Notes: generated by a model from the letters alone, not told the origin. Shown: positions 16,575 through 26,100, counted from the stretch's first letter. The stretch is DNA of 64,000 nt from an uncultured Clostridia bacterium (GCA_947631925.1 CANRNE010000007.1:1-64000), one strand, 5' to 3'. Made by a program: numbers and translations.

Positions 16575-18011
16575 ATGACGAAATCCAAGAAGGCAATTCC
16601 AATTTTGCTCGCCGCATCGCTTGCCGCGCTGCCACTTCTCGGCATCCCGGCTGCGCCCGCCGCGGCCAATTCCGCACCCGCCTACTGGGACGGTACGTCC
16701 TCCTCGGGCCCCGGTGTCGTCGGGGCTTGTCCCGTCGAGGTGAAGCGGGAGGACCTCACGCTGACGGTCTACGACCTTCCCGCTCCCGTGATGTCCGACC
16801 TCTCGCAGTATACCGCAAGCGTCGAGGCGGCTTATACCTTCTATAATCCCACGGACGGCGACGTGGACGTCACCCTCGCCTTTCCCTTCGGGGAGCTCCC
16901 GACGTATGTCGACTATTCGGCAAACCCGCCCTTCGACGACACCGCCCGCTATCAGATTACGGCGGATGGGGAAGAAGTGGAGCGCACCGTCCGCTACCTT
17001 GCGAGCAGCTATTCGGGCGCGGGCGGAGCCATCCCTTCGTACCGCCTCGAGCATGCCGCCTTTGACGGAAAAATCGAGGACGATTTCTTCGCCCCCGACC
17101 TCGTTTGCCATACCCATGTCGTGGATGTGTCGCTCGAAAACGCAGCGGAAGAGGAGGGAATGCTCTCCGTCATGCTCTCCTATTCCCCCAATCGGACGCG
17201 CATTTTGTTCGACGGCGACGCCAGATCGTGGGGCCTTCGCGACGGCGAATATCAAATTGTGTATTTCATGTCGAAGAGCGCGGAAATCACCTTCTATTCC
17301 TTGGGCGAAGCGCCGACAATCACCGCAAAAGTTTATCCCCGTGCGAGCGTCGAGGACAGGGACCGCACCCCGCTTGCGGGCGCAGTCGCGACCGTCTCCG
17401 ACGGCGAGGACATGACGTATGCCGAGCTTGTAGAGGCCGCCCGTCCCGAATTTGTCGAGGAGAACAACTACTACAACATCGTGACGGATTGGCTCACTTC
17501 GAGCGGGCAATATTCCTACGGCGCGTCCCAGCTTTGGCTCCCGCAGTATGAGAATCAGCTCACCCGCGTCTACGTCTATTCCCTGCACATTCCCGCAAAG
17601 ACGGAGCTCGTCAACGTCGTCACGGCGCCGCTCTATCCCGACTACGCGCCCACATCCTGTTTCTACCGCTATCTGCTCTCGCCCGCCGAGGGCTGGGCGG
17701 ATTTCGGCGAATTCCACCTCACCGTCAAGACTCCCTATACGCTCTACAACTGCACCCTGCCCCTCACCGAGCACAACGCGGACGGGCAACTCGGGGAGCA
17801 TTATTATGAATATACCCGCGACGGACTGCCCTTGGGCGAGCTCACCTTCAACATCCGCAATCCGGGGAGGGGCGGCGGCTCCTCGTCCACCGTTCCCTAT
17901 GTGTTCGGCGTCATCGGCCTGTCCGTTCTCGCCGTCGATGTCGCCATCCAGCTCATCGCCGCCATCGTCGTCATCGTCGTCTACTGCGCAGGAAGAAAGC
18001 AACAGAAATGA
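16575..18011 (+). CDS. Secreted, membrane-anchored protein of unknown function, 478 aa (paralogue of 53978-55348)
   Basis: The protein has a signal peptide (about 1-31, ending APAAA), a large beta-rich extracellular part and a C-terminal membrane helix (about 440-472) followed by GRKQQK, so it is a type I surface protein. Shared blocks with the protein at 53978 include YTFYNP versus YTFRNT, SPNRTRILF versus NPNATRLIF, YRYLLSPAEGW versus YEYLLSPASFW, and GLPLGELTF versus GLPRGELTF, all in the same order. No named family was recognised. It is the first gene of an operon with the ECF ATPases, its stop overlapping the ecfA1 start (ATGA). It may help with substrate capture or envelope sensing, but that is inferred from position alone. 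Confidence 0.8.
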   Translation: MTKSKKAIPILLAASLAALPLLGIPAAPAAANSAPAYWDGTSSSGPGVVGACPVEVKREDLTLTVYDLPAPVMSDLSQYTASVEAAYTFYNPTDGDVDVTLAFPFGELPTYVDYSANPPFDDTARYQITADGEEVERTVRYLASSYSGAGGAIPSYRLEHAAFDGKIEDDFFAPDLVCHTHVVDVSLENAAEEEGMLSVMLSYSPNRTRILFDGDARSWGLRDGEYQIVYFMSKSAEITFYSLGEAPTITAKVYPRASVEDRDRTPLAGAVATVSDGEDMTYAELVEAARPEFVEENNYYNIVTDWLTSSGQYSYGASQLWLPQYENQLTRVYVYSLHIPAKTELVNVVTAPLYPDYAPTSCFYRYLLSPAEGWADFGEFHLTVKTPYTLYNCTLPLTEHNADGQLGEHYYEYTRDGLPLGELTFNIRNPGRGGGSSSTVPYVFGVIGLSVLAVDVAIQLIAAIVVIVVYCAGRKQQK

Positions 18012-18850
18012 CCGTGCAAGAATTGCCTGAAAATGCCATAGAAATGCGAAACGTCTCCTTTTCCTACGGACAGGGAGGATTTTGCATACAGGGCCTCAAT
18101 CTCGAGGTGAAGAAGGGGGAATTTCTCGCCGTTCTCGGGCACAACGGGAGCGGGAAGAGCACCCTCGCCCGCCTTGCCAACGGTATTTTGATGCCCGACA
18201 AGGGGGAAATCAGCATCTTCGGGCAGGTTCTCGACGACAAACATCTCTATGATCTCCGCAGCCGCGTCGGAGTGGTCTTTCAGAATCCCGACAACCAGAC
18301 CGTCGCCTCCGTTGTGGAGGACGACGTTGCCTTCGGCGCGGAAAATGTGGGACTCGACCGCGAGGAGATTGGGCGGCGCATCGACTTTGCGCTCTCCGCC
18401 GTCGGCATGCAGGACTATCGGTATGCCACCGTATCCCGTCTCTCGGGCGGGCAAAAACAGCGCATCGCCATCGCGGGCGTGCTCGCCCTCCGTCCCGATG
18501 TCATGATTCTGGACGAATCCACCGCCATGCTCGACCCCAAGGGGCGGCGGGAGATTATCGATGTCGTCTCCCGCCTCAACCGCGAGGAGGGGGTGACTGT
18601 TGTGCTCATCACCCATTTTGTCGAGGAGGCCCTCCTTGCCGACCGCGCCGTCGTCATGAACAGGGGGGAGATTGTCATGCGCGGCACCCCCGCGGAAATC
18701 TTCTCGCGCGGGGACGAACTGCTCACGTACAACCTTACCCTTCCGCGCATCGGAATCATCTCCAAGAGGTTGCGCGAGGGGGGCATGTCCGTGGGTGACA
18801 CCCTCGATTTCGAAAAACTTGCAGAGGAGATTGCCCGATGCGTATCGTAG
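18008..18850 (+). CDS. ecfA1: Energy-coupling factor transporter ATPase EcfA1
   Basis: One of two ATPases that power vitamin or metal uptake through interchangeable S components. Walker A GHNGSGKST, Q-loop VVFQNPDNQ (typical of the EcfA/CbiO group), signature LSGGQKQR, Walker B VMILDESTAMLDP, switch His in ITHF. 280 aa. It overlaps the surface-protein gene by 4 bases and ecfA2 by 13 bases. Confidence 0.93.
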   Translation: MTVQELPENAIEMRNVSFSYGQGGFCIQGLNLEVKKGEFLAVLGHNGSGKSTLARLANGILMPDKGEISIFGQVLDDKHLYDLRSRVGVVFQNPDNQTVASVVEDDVAFGAENVGLDREEIGRRIDFALSAVGMQDYRYATVSRLSGGQKQRIAIAGVLALRPDVMILDESTAMLDPKGRREIIDVVSRLNREEGVTVVLITHFVEEALLADRAVVMNRGEIVMRGTPAEIFSRGDELLTYNLTLPRIGIISKRLREGGMSVGDTLDFEKLAEEIARCVS

Positions 18851-19761
18851 CCGAGCACCTGACGCATATCTATAATGACGGCACGCCCTTCGCGGCGAAG
18901 GCGCTCGACGACATCTCCCTCACCGTCGAAGAGGGGGAATTTTTCGGCATCATCGGACACACGGGGAGCGGCAAATCCACCTTCGTCCAGCACCTCAACG
19001 CCCTCATCCGCCTGCCCTCCTCCAAGAAGCATTTTCATAAAAAACGGCTGAAGAAGGGAGAGATTCCTCCCCCCGCAACCGTCCTCAAGGTGGGGGATTT
19101 CGACCTCACGGACAAGAATACGGACTTCTACGCCCTCCGCCGCAGCGTCGGCATGGTCTTCCAATACCCCGAATATCAGCTCTTCGCCGAGACGGTGAAA
19201 GAGGACGTGGCGTTCGGCTATAAAAATTTCTATGGGAAAGGCAAACCGTCGGAGGAGGAAGTGACAACTGCCGTGCGCGGCGCGCTCGAAGCGGTGGGGC
19301 TCGACTACGACGAAATCGCCGACAAGTCGCCCTTCGACCTCTCGGGCGGACAAAAACGGCGGGTCGCGGTCGCGGGCGTCATCGTGACCAAACCCGAAGT
19401 GCTCGTCCTCGACGAACCTGCGGCGGGGCTCGACCCCCTCGGCAAGCAAGAGATGATGCGCCTTCTCCACGAAATTCACGGCAGCTGGTGCAAGACGGTC
19501 ATCATCGTCTCCCACGACATGGACGAAATCGCGGAAAACTGCACCCATGTCGCTGTTTTTGAGGAGGGGAGGGTGCGCTATGTGCTCCCCCCGTCCGAAC
19601 TTTTTCAGAGAGCGGAGGAGCTCCTCTCCCTCGGTCTCGACATTCCGCTCACCGCAAAACTCGTCTCCGCCCTCAAACGGCGGGGGATTTCCGTTGACTG
19701 CGACTTCACGACGGAGGACTTCATCCGCAAGGTGCTCGCCCTCAGGGGAGGCGGCGCATGA
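18838..19761 (+). CDS. ecfA2: Energy-coupling factor transporter ATPase EcfA2
   Basis: The second ECF ATPase, 307 aa. Walker A GHTGSGKST, Q-loop MVFQYPEYQLF (the EcfA2-type variant), signature LSGGQKRR, Walker B VLVLDEPAAGLDP. A basic insertion KKHFHKKRLKKGEIP sits between Walker A and the Q-loop. The C-terminal extension ends in the TTEDFIRKVL helix commonly seen in EcfA2. Translationally coupled to both neighbours. Confidence 0.93.
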   Translation: MRIVAEHLTHIYNDGTPFAAKALDDISLTVEEGEFFGIIGHTGSGKSTFVQHLNALIRLPSSKKHFHKKRLKKGEIPPPATVLKVGDFDLTDKNTDFYALRRSVGMVFQYPEYQLFAETVKEDVAFGYKNFYGKGKPSEEEVTTAVRGALEAVGLDYDEIADKSPFDLSGGQKRRVAVAGVIVTKPEVLVLDEPAAGLDPLGKQEMMRLLHEIHGSWCKTVIIVSHDMDEIAENCTHVAVFEEGRVRYVLPPSELFQRAEELLSLGLDIPLTAKLVSALKRRGISVDCDFTTEDFIRKVLALRGGGA

Positions 19762-20588
19762 AGGCAGTCGCATTCGGGCAGTACTATCCCGCAAATTCCT
19801 TTGTCCACCGCCTCGACCCGCGCATGAAGCTGCTCTTTCTCGTCGCCTTCATCGTGGCAATCTTCGTGGCGAACAACTTCTACGGGCTCGCCGCCTGTGC
19901 GGCAGTGCTCGTCTTCGTCATCGCCTTCTCCCGCGTGCCCTTTCTGAAGGTGCTCTCCGCGGTGAAGGGGATTTTCTTCCTCGCCATCTTCACGGGCGCC
20001 ATCAACGTGCTCTTCCACACGGGGGAGAAGACCTACTGGGCGGGTCCCGCCGTCTACTGGAACTGGGGGATTTTCTGCGTCTCGCAGGAGGGCATCGTCT
20101 TCTCCGTCTTTTTGATTCTCCGCCTGCTCCTGCTCGTCCTCTGTTCCTCCATGCTCACCTACACGACGACCCCCGTCTCTCTTACGGACGGCATCGAGAG
20201 CATCCTCACCCCCCTCAAATGGGTAAAATTTCCCGTCCACGCGCTTGCCCTTATCATGAGTATCGCTCTGCGCATGATTCCCACCCTCATGGAGGAGACG
20301 GCGCGCATCAAAAACGCCCAGACGGCGCGCGGCGCCAACTTCGAGAGCGGCAATCTTTTCAAGCGCATCGGCGCCTTCATTCCCGTGCTCATCCCCCTGC
20401 TTCTCTCCGCTTTCCGCCGTGCGGACGAACTCTCCGACGCGATGGAGGCCCGCTGTTATAAGGGCGAAAAGCGCACGAAGTACAAAAAACTCCGCTTTTC
20501 TTGGAGGGACCTCGTCGCCTTCCTCGTCATGGCGGCGATGATTGCGGGCGTCGCCCTTCTGCGCGTCTACTTGGGGGAAATCTTATGA
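19758..20588 (+). CDS. ecfT: Energy-coupling factor transporter transmembrane protein EcfT
   Basis: The membrane scaffold of the ECF module, 276 aa, with five or more hydrophobic segments. The coupling helices carry the Ala-Arg-Gly-type motifs TARGANFESG (about 193) and MEARCYKGEKRT, which dock onto the two ATPases. The N-terminal YYPANSFVHRLDPRMKLL is typical of the family. No S-component gene lies in this operon, so the module presumably serves S components encoded elsewhere. Confidence 0.93.
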   Translation: MKAVAFGQYYPANSFVHRLDPRMKLLFLVAFIVAIFVANNFYGLAACAAVLVFVIAFSRVPFLKVLSAVKGIFFLAIFTGAINVLFHTGEKTYWAGPAVYWNWGIFCVSQEGIVFSVFLILRLLLLVLCSSMLTYTTTPVSLTDGIESILTPLKWVKFPVHALALIMSIALRMIPTLMEETARIKNAQTARGANFESGNLFKRIGAFIPVLIPLLLSAFRRADELSDAMEARCYKGEKRTKYKKLRFSWRDLVAFLVMAAMIAGVALLRVYLGEIL

Positions 20589-21358
20589 GATTTGTCCTGA
20601 TTGTCCAATATGACGGCACCTTCTTCCGCGGCTTTCAGCGGCAGGCGAAGGGGGAGCGCACCGTGCAGGGGGAACTCGAGCGCGCGGCAGGCGAAGTCTT
20701 CGGCGTCCCCACGCGGGTTTCGGCGAGCGGGAGAACGGACGCGGGCGTGCATGCGCTTGCGCAGGTCTGCCACCTCGACGCGGAGACTTCCATTCCGCCC
20801 GAAAGGATTGCAAACTGCATGAATTTAATCCTTCCCCCCGACTGTAAGGTGACAGCGAGTTATCCCGCCCCCGAGGGGTTTGACTGCACGCGCAGTGTCA
20901 AGCGCAAGACCTACCGCTACCGCGCCTATCTTTCGCCCATTCCGCTCCCCATGCTTTCCCGCTATGCGGCGCGCATCGGGACGCGTCCCGACCTCGTGAA
21001 AATGCGGGAAGCGGCGGCCCTTCTCGTGGGGGAGCATGACTTCAAGGCGTTCTCCTCGACGGGGGCCTCCGCAAAGACGAGCGTGCGCACCCTCTACGCC
21101 GTCGAAATTTGCGAGAAGACGGAAGACGGGCATACCATGTACGAGATAGAGGTCACGGGAAACGGGTTTTTATACAACATGGTCCGCATTCTCGCGGGAG
21201 AAATTTTTGCCGTGGGAACGGGAAAAAGCACACAGAATATCGTGAAGGCGCTTGCGGGCGGCCCCCGCAACCTGCTGGCAAAGACGATGCCCGCCGCGGG
21301 GCTCACCCTCGTGCGGGTGGAGTATGAGGCGCCCCATGCGGCGCAGGAGGAATTATGA
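20585..21358 (+). CDS. truA: tRNA pseudouridine(38-40) synthase TruA
   Basis: It converts U38-U40 in the anticodon stem to pseudouridine. 257 aa. Catalytic Asp52 lies in the motif ASGRTDAGVHA; YDGTFFRGFQRQ near the N-terminus and FLYNMVRILAG near the C-terminus are family blocks. ATG 20585 overlaps the ecfT stop (ATGA), as do its own stop and the next start. truA following ecfA1-ecfA2-ecfT is a common Firmicute arrangement. Confidence 0.95.
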   Translation: MRFVLIVQYDGTFFRGFQRQAKGERTVQGELERAAGEVFGVPTRVSASGRTDAGVHALAQVCHLDAETSIPPERIANCMNLILPPDCKVTASYPAPEGFDCTRSVKRKTYRYRAYLSPIPLPMLSRYAARIGTRPDLVKMREAAALLVGEHDFKAFSSTGASAKTSVRTLYAVEICEKTEDGHTMYEIEVTGNGFLYNMVRILAGEIFAVGTGKSTQNIVKALAGGPRNLLAKTMPAAGLTLVRVEYEAPHAAQEEL

Positions 21359-22185
21359 ACTTTTTTCAATGGAGTTCGCTTATCAGGATGCTGGTAGACA
21401 CGGCCCTGACGGCGGACGGGGACGCCGTCTTCGTCCTTCGTTCGGAGTGGCTGCTCGGCGTCGTCATCGGCGGCGCAATCTTCCTCGGGCTCACCGTTCT
21501 CGGCGGCTTCGGCCTCTTGAAGATGGCAAAGAATCAGGGCAGACGGGACGGCTTTCTCGGCTTTATTCCCATCGTCAACACTTGGTATGTCGGCGTGCTC
21601 GCGGGCGAGACCAAGGTCTTCGGCAAGAAGATGAAGCGCGCGGGCCTCTATGCCGCCCTCCTCGAGGGCGTGTGCGTCGCCGTCGGCATCTTCGGGCTCG
21701 TTCTCGAGCTCATGCTCACGTCCTACGCGCAGGCGGAAGTGTACCTTGAAGTCGGCTCCCGCAGCCTCTACACCTATTATATCGACCCGCAGCTCGTTCC
21801 CGACGGTCTCCAATGGGCATACGGCGCCGTCTATGGATATACCGCCCTCAACATCGGCTGGCTGATGGGGGTCTCCGACCTTCTCGCCATCGCCTTTGTC
21901 GTGTTTGAGTGCATCCTCTACACCGCCTTTTTCCGCAAGTATAATCCGAGGAGCGCCATCGCCATGACTGCGCTCGCCGTCCTCTTCCCCGTGCGCGAGA
22001 TTCTCTTCTTCTGTTTCCGCAACCGCACGCCTATGGACTACGGGGAGTACTTAAGAAAGCGCAGGGAGGCATACGCCCGCGCATACGGCTACAACGTGCC
22101 GCCCACCCCCGAGGACAGCCCGTTCGGGGACTTCTCCGATTCTAAGCCCAAGCAAGACGACGAACCCTTCGACGAATTCAAGTAA
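21355..22185 (+). CDS. Multi-pass membrane protein of unknown function, 276 aa
   Basis: About five hydrophobic segments. The stretch GFGLLKMAKNQGRRDGFLGF then IPIVNTWYVG resembles small membrane proteins in which a cytoplasmic loop with a GRR.. basic patch precedes a P-hydrophobic helix (DUF5684-like layout), but the assignment is not firm. The C-terminal 55 residues are hydrophilic and acidic (SDSKPKQDDEPFDEFK). Last gene of the surface protein-ECF-truA operon, starting inside the truA stop codon. Confidence 0.7.
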   Translation: MNFFQWSSLIRMLVDTALTADGDAVFVLRSEWLLGVVIGGAIFLGLTVLGGFGLLKMAKNQGRRDGFLGFIPIVNTWYVGVLAGETKVFGKKMKRAGLYAALLEGVCVAVGIFGLVLELMLTSYAQAEVYLEVGSRSLYTYYIDPQLVPDGLQWAYGAVYGYTALNIGWLMGVSDLLAIAFVVFECILYTAFFRKYNPRSAIAMTALAVLFPVREILFFCFRNRTPMDYGEYLRKRREAYARAYGYNVPPTPEDSPFGDFSDSKPKQDDEPFDEFK

Positions 22186-22188
22186 AAC

Positions 22189-22216
22189 AAAAAGACCTTC
22201 CGCGGAAGGTCTTTTT
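22189..22216. terminator. Bidirectional terminator between the ECF operon and tkt
   Basis: Palindrome AAAAAGACCTTC-CGCG-GAAGGTCTTTTT with A- and T-tracts on either side. Confidence 0.9.
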
Positions 22217-22229
22217 TGCTGCTGTTTTG

Positions 22230-24215
22230 TTATTTGGAGAGGCTGAGTTTCGCCTTGGCGACGACATTTTCGGGCGTGAAGCCGTAGAGGGGGAAGAGCA
22301 GGGAGGCGGGCGCGCTCGCCCCGAAGGTGGTCATGCCGATAATCTCGCCCTGTTCGCCCGCATATTTGTACCAGCTGTACGGGCTCCCCGCCTCGACGCA
22401 CACCCGCGCCTTGACTTCGGGGGGAAGGACGCTCTTCCGATAGGCGGCGCTCTGCTTTTCGAATTCCTCTATGCAGGGCATGGAGACTACCCGCGCGCGG
22501 ATTCCCTCCTCCAGAAGAAGGGCCTGCGCCCTGACGCACGGCTCCACCTCGGAGCCGCTGGCGATGAGCAGGACATCGGGCGTCCCCTCGCAGTCGGAGA
22601 GGACATACCCGCCCCTCAGCGCACCCTCGCCGCTTCCCTCGTATTGGGGAAGATTCTGGCGGGAGAGCACGAGCGCGGTGGGGGAATTCCCCTTGAGCGC
22701 CGAGAGCCACGCATACGCCGTCTCCTTGCCGTCCGCAGGGCGGTAGACTTTGAGATTGGGAATGGCGCGAAGGCCGATGAGCTGTTCGACGGGCTGATGC
22801 GTCGGCCCGTCCTCGCCGACACCGATGCTGTCGTGCGTGAAGAGGTAGATGACGGGGATATTCATGAGCGCAGACAGACGGATGGCGTGTCTGCAGTAAT
22901 CGGAGAACACGAAGAAGGTCGCGCAGTACGGGCGCAGTCCGCCATGGAGATAGATGCCGTTGGTAATCGCCGCCATCGCGTGTTCGCGGATGCCGAAGTG
23001 GAGATTGCGCCCCGCATAATTTTCCGCACCGAAGTCGCCATATTCTGCCCCGTCGGCATTTTTCATGTCCGAGAGATTGGAGGGCGCGAGGTCCGCCGAG
23101 CCGCCGATGAGGGAGGGGAGCTTCTTTGCGATGCGGTTGAGCGCGACGGCGGAAGTCTGCCTCGTCGCCATGGGTTTGGAGAACTCGAAGAGCCCGTCTT
23201 CGAGATTCTCGGGAAGTTTTCCCGCCATCATGTTGCGATATTCTTCGGCGAGCGCGGGGAAGCGCTTCTCATATTCGGAGAACATCGTCCGCCACTCCTT
23301 CTCCGCCTTTGCGCCCCGCCGCGAGGGCCGCGCCGTGTGGCGATACACTTCCGCGGGGACTTCGAAGGCGGGATATTCCCAGCCGCACTTTGCGCGCATT
23401 TCGGCGATGTTGTCCGCCCCGAGCGGGGAGCCGTGGCACTTCGCCGTGTTCTCGAGAGGGGAGCCCTGCCCGATGTGGGTGCGGAAGATGATGACGGAGG
23501 GCTTGCTCTTCTCGCGCTGGGCCTTGCGGAGGGCGTTGGAGATCATGAGCACGTTGTCGGGGGACTTGACGAGGTCCACCTTGATGACTTGCCAGTTCTG
23601 CGCCTCGAAGCGCTCCGCGACGCTCTCTTTGAAGGTGATATCGGTGTCGCCCTCGATGGAGATGTTGTTGTCGTCGTAGAGCAAAATGAGCTTGCCGAGC
23701 GCATGACTGCCCGCAAACGAGCACGCCTCATAGGAGATTCCCTCCTCGAGACAGCCGTCCCCGCACAGACAGTAGGTGAAGTGGTCGACGATGGGGAACC
23801 CCGTGCGGTTGAAGCGCGCCGCAAGATGTGCCTCCGCAAGCGCCATGCCGACGGCATTCGCGATGCCCTGCCCGAGCGGACCCGTCGTCGTCTCCACCCC
23901 CGCCGTGTGGCGGTATTCGGGGTGGCCGGGGGTCTTGGCATTGAGCTGGCGGAAGTTGCGAAGGTCGTCCATCGTCAGCCCGTATCCATAGAGATGCAGA
24001 AGGGAATAGAGGAGCATGGAGCCGTGTCCCGCCGAGAGCACAAAGCGGTCGCGGTCGTCCCATGCGGGGTCTTTTGCGTTGAATTTGAGAAAGTCCTGAA
24101 AGAGGGTATAGCCGATGGCAGCCGCGCCGAGCGGGAGCCCGGGGTGCCCCGAATTCGCCTTCTGAATGGCGTCCGCCGCAAGAAAACGGATGCAGTTGAT
24201 GGTTGTCTGTTTCAT
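22230..24215 (-). CDS. tkt: Transketolase
   Basis: A TPP-dependent enzyme of the non-oxidative pentose phosphate pathway, full-length single chain of 661 aa. The N-terminal NSGHPGLPLGAA motif, the TPP/metal motif GDGCLEEGISYEA (about 160-172) and the pyrimidine domain with GIREHAMAAITNG (about 405) are present. The donor-substrate-binding THDSIGVGEDGPTHQPVEQL is typical of true transketolase rather than DXP synthase. AAGGAG precedes ATG 24215. It lies 16 bases downstream of the phosphohexomutase gene and is probably co-transcribed with it. Confidence 0.95.
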   Translation of the reverse strand: MKQTTINCIRFLAADAIQKANSGHPGLPLGAAAIGYTLFQDFLKFNAKDPAWDDRDRFVLSAGHGSMLLYSLLHLYGYGLTMDDLRNFRQLNAKTPGHPEYRHTAGVETTTGPLGQGIANAVGMALAEAHLAARFNRTGFPIVDHFTYCLCGDGCLEEGISYEACSFAGSHALGKLILLYDDNNISIEGDTDITFKESVAERFEAQNWQVIKVDLVKSPDNVLMISNALRKAQREKSKPSVIIFRTHIGQGSPLENTAKCHGSPLGADNIAEMRAKCGWEYPAFEVPAEVYRHTARPSRRGAKAEKEWRTMFSEYEKRFPALAEEYRNMMAGKLPENLEDGLFEFSKPMATRQTSAVALNRIAKKLPSLIGGSADLAPSNLSDMKNADGAEYGDFGAENYAGRNLHFGIREHAMAAITNGIYLHGGLRPYCATFFVFSDYCRHAIRLSALMNIPVIYLFTHDSIGVGEDGPTHQPVEQLIGLRAIPNLKVYRPADGKETAYAWLSALKGNSPTALVLSRQNLPQYEGSGEGALRGGYVLSDCEGTPDVLLIASGSEVEPCVRAQALLLEEGIRARVVSMPCIEEFEKQSAAYRKSVLPPEVKARVCVEAGSPYSWYKYAGEQGEIIGMTTFGASAPASLLFPLYGFTPENVVAKAKLSLSK

Positions 24216-24231
24216 AGTATCTCCTTATCGT

Positions 24232-25740
24232 TTATCGGGTGGATTGTTCGAGCGGGCCGAGGTCGACGCCGTGCTGTTTGCGAAGGAATATGAGAAGTTC
24301 CCGGAGCATCTTCTTTGTGCCGCCCGCCCGTTCGGACTCCGCATTGACGGGGAGGACCGCCTCGTGCAGACTGCGCCGTATGAGCAGCCAGCCGCACCCG
24401 TGTTCCGTATCGAAGTTGACCCGAACGCCCTCGCGGTTGTCTCGGTCGACGGCGGCATAGGGGAGTGCCTCGATGTACGCCTCGAACGAATCGAGGATAC
24501 CCATGCCCGCGACTCGATAGTCGGAAAGAGTGATGGGAAGGCGCACCTCCACGGCCTCCGCGGGCTCCTTCAGCCCGTCGAGAAGGCGGTCGAGCGACCG
24601 TCCCGCTTGTTGCTCTTTCGCCATGGCGACGAGGAGGCGGGTGACGAGGTATGCCCCGTCGTCGAGAAAATTGTTCTCCATCAGCGCGGCGTGGCCGCTC
24701 GTCTCGATGGCGAGCGGGGCGTATTTTCCCTCCGCGTTCAGCCGCTTTGCCTCGTCGATGACGTTCTTATAGCCGCGTTTATATCGATGATGAATGCCCC
24801 CGTGCTCCGCAATGAATTCGCCGAGCCCGGTGCTCGTCACGCTGTCCGTGACGATGTACGCGCCCGCCCGCTCCCGAAGGAGAATGGCGGAGATGAGCGC
24901 GATGAGGCGGTTGCGGCAAAATTCCGTCCCGCCCTTTCCGACCGCCCCCGCGCGGTCCACATCGGTGTCGAAGATGACGCCGAAGTCGGCATGGCACCGT
25001 TCCACCGCTTGCGTGAGCGAGCGCATCGCATCCGCGTTCTCGGGATTGGGGATATGGTTGGGGAAATTCCCGTCCGGTTCAAGAAATTGCGACCCCGCGG
25101 TATCCGCGCCGAGGGGAGCGAGCACCTCGCTTGCATAGAATCCGCCCGCGCCGTTTCCCGCATCCACGAGAATGCGCAGTCCGCGCAAGGGTCTCTCCTG
25201 CCCCGTCGCGCCCCGCACGTAGGAGACAAGTTTTGCCGCATACTTCGCAAGATAGGGCCGCCGCTCGCACGCATAGGGCTTTAAGGTTACGGAAACCGTC
25301 TCCGCAAGCGCAAGGATGGCGCGCACCTCGTCGCTCTCGAGCCCGCCCTCCCGCGTGAAGAACTTGAACCCGTTCCTGTCGCGGGGCAGATGGCTCGCCG
25401 TCACCATGACGGAGGCGTCCGCGTCCGCATTTTCTTTGAGAAAATCGTACATGGAGGGCGTGGTGGACAGCCCGCAGAGGAGGACGTTTCCGCCCTCGGA
25501 GCCGATGCCGTCCGCGATTGCCCGCGAAAGCGTGTCCGCCGAGAGACGGGAATCCTGCCCGACGGCAACCGTCACATGCTGTTTTTTCAGGGTTTCTCTG
25601 AGGATGCGCGCAAACGCCGCACCGATTGCAGTCGCGGCCGCCGTTGTGAGCGTGACTTCATGCCCGTCGATTCCGAGCGCCACGCCGCGGATGTCGCTGC
25701 CGTTTTGCAGAGAAAGATAGTTTTTTCGAGCGTGTTCCAT
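24232..25740 (-). CDS. Phosphoglucomutase/phosphomannomutase family protein, 502 aa
   Basis: An alpha-D-phosphohexomutase that moves phosphate between C1 and C6 of hexose phosphates. GSDIRG is at 14-19, the catalytic serine is Ser116 in TASHLPRDRNGFK, and the metal-binding loop DTDVDR is at 258-263. The sugar-binding loop appears as ETSGHAALMEN. The usual TASHNP is TASHLP here, a variation seen in the longer ManB-type branch. ATG 25740 is chosen; an in-frame extension to 25980 crosses AT-rich intergenic sequence. A TATACT box lies 17 bases upstream of the ATG without a clear -35. Probably the first gene of a two-gene operon with tkt. Whether glucose or mannose phosphate is preferred cannot be told. 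Confidence 0.9.
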   Translation of the reverse strand: MEHARKNYLSLQNGSDIRGVALGIDGHEVTLTTAAATAIGAAFARILRETLKKQHVTVAVGQDSRLSADTLSRAIADGIGSEGGNVLLCGLSTTPSMYDFLKENADADASVMVTASHLPRDRNGFKFFTREGGLESDEVRAILALAETVSVTLKPYACERRPYLAKYAAKLVSYVRGATGQERPLRGLRILVDAGNGAGGFYASEVLAPLGADTAGSQFLEPDGNFPNHIPNPENADAMRSLTQAVERCHADFGVIFDTDVDRAGAVGKGGTEFCRNRLIALISAILLRERAGAYIVTDSVTSTGLGEFIAEHGGIHHRYKRGYKNVIDEAKRLNAEGKYAPLAIETSGHAALMENNFLDDGAYLVTRLLVAMAKEQQAGRSLDRLLDGLKEPAEAVEVRLPITLSDYRVAGMGILDSFEAYIEALPYAAVDRDNREGVRVNFDTEHGCGWLLIRRSLHEAVLPVNAESERAGGTKKMLRELLIFLRKQHGVDLGPLEQSTR

Positions 25741-25910
25741 ATCTTTTTTCCGTCCAAAGTATACCATTTTTCCGCAGTATGGGCAGTGTTTTTCAATATA
25801 TCGAATAAAAATTTTGAAATTTTGACACATGCGTCCGCTTTCGACAAAAATTTCAAGCGCGCCGCCCGCCGCCAAGGCATGGAACGCATTCCCGCCCATA
25901 TAATAGGGGC

Positions 25911-26072
25911 ATGGATGAGAGCATCGAAGAGACGATTGAGGCATACGAGAAGGCACAGCGCGACCGCCGCAACGAGGCATTCGGGCGCCGATTTGGCAAA
26001 ATCACCTTTGAGGAACTGCTCGAGGAGCTGTCCTGCCTCGGCGGACTGCGCGAAGAACTCTCCCTGTCCTAA
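25911..26072 (+). CDS. Small acidic protein, 53 aa, unknown, probably leaderless
   Basis: An ATG exactly six bases after a perfect TATAAT (25899-25904) opens a frame of 53 codons. The product starts MDESIEETIEAYEKAQRDRR and continues with KITFEELLEELSCLGGLREE, two amphipathic helices rich in Glu with one Cys. Codon choice resembles the neighbouring genes (GAG, CGC, CTC, GGC), which supports coding. No good -35 and no SD is visible (only AGGGG one base from the ATG). It lies between divergently oriented pgm and tyrS and ends in its own hairpin. Confidence 0.55.
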   Translation: MDESIEETIEAYEKAQRDRRNEAFGRRFGKITFEELLEELSCLGGLREELSLS

Positions 26073-26100
26073 AAATTTCGCGGGGCGCCGCGAATTATTT
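26073..26100 (+). terminator. Terminator-like hairpin after the small gene
   Basis: AATT-CGCGG/CCGCG-AATT stem around GGCG with an A-rich left and T-rich right side. It ends at the -35 of tyrS. Confidence 0.55.

Noticed and set aside
22227..24293. A 688-codon open frame antisense to transketolase
   Set aside because: All transketolase motifs lie on the minus strand; no promoter or SD supports the antisense frame.
25741..25800. Possible zinc-ribbon extension (CPYCGKMV) in frame upstream of the phosphohexomutase
   Set aside because: Only one CxxC pair, in AT-rich intergenic DNA that contains the -10-like TATACT. The family start GSDIRG follows ATG 25740 normally.
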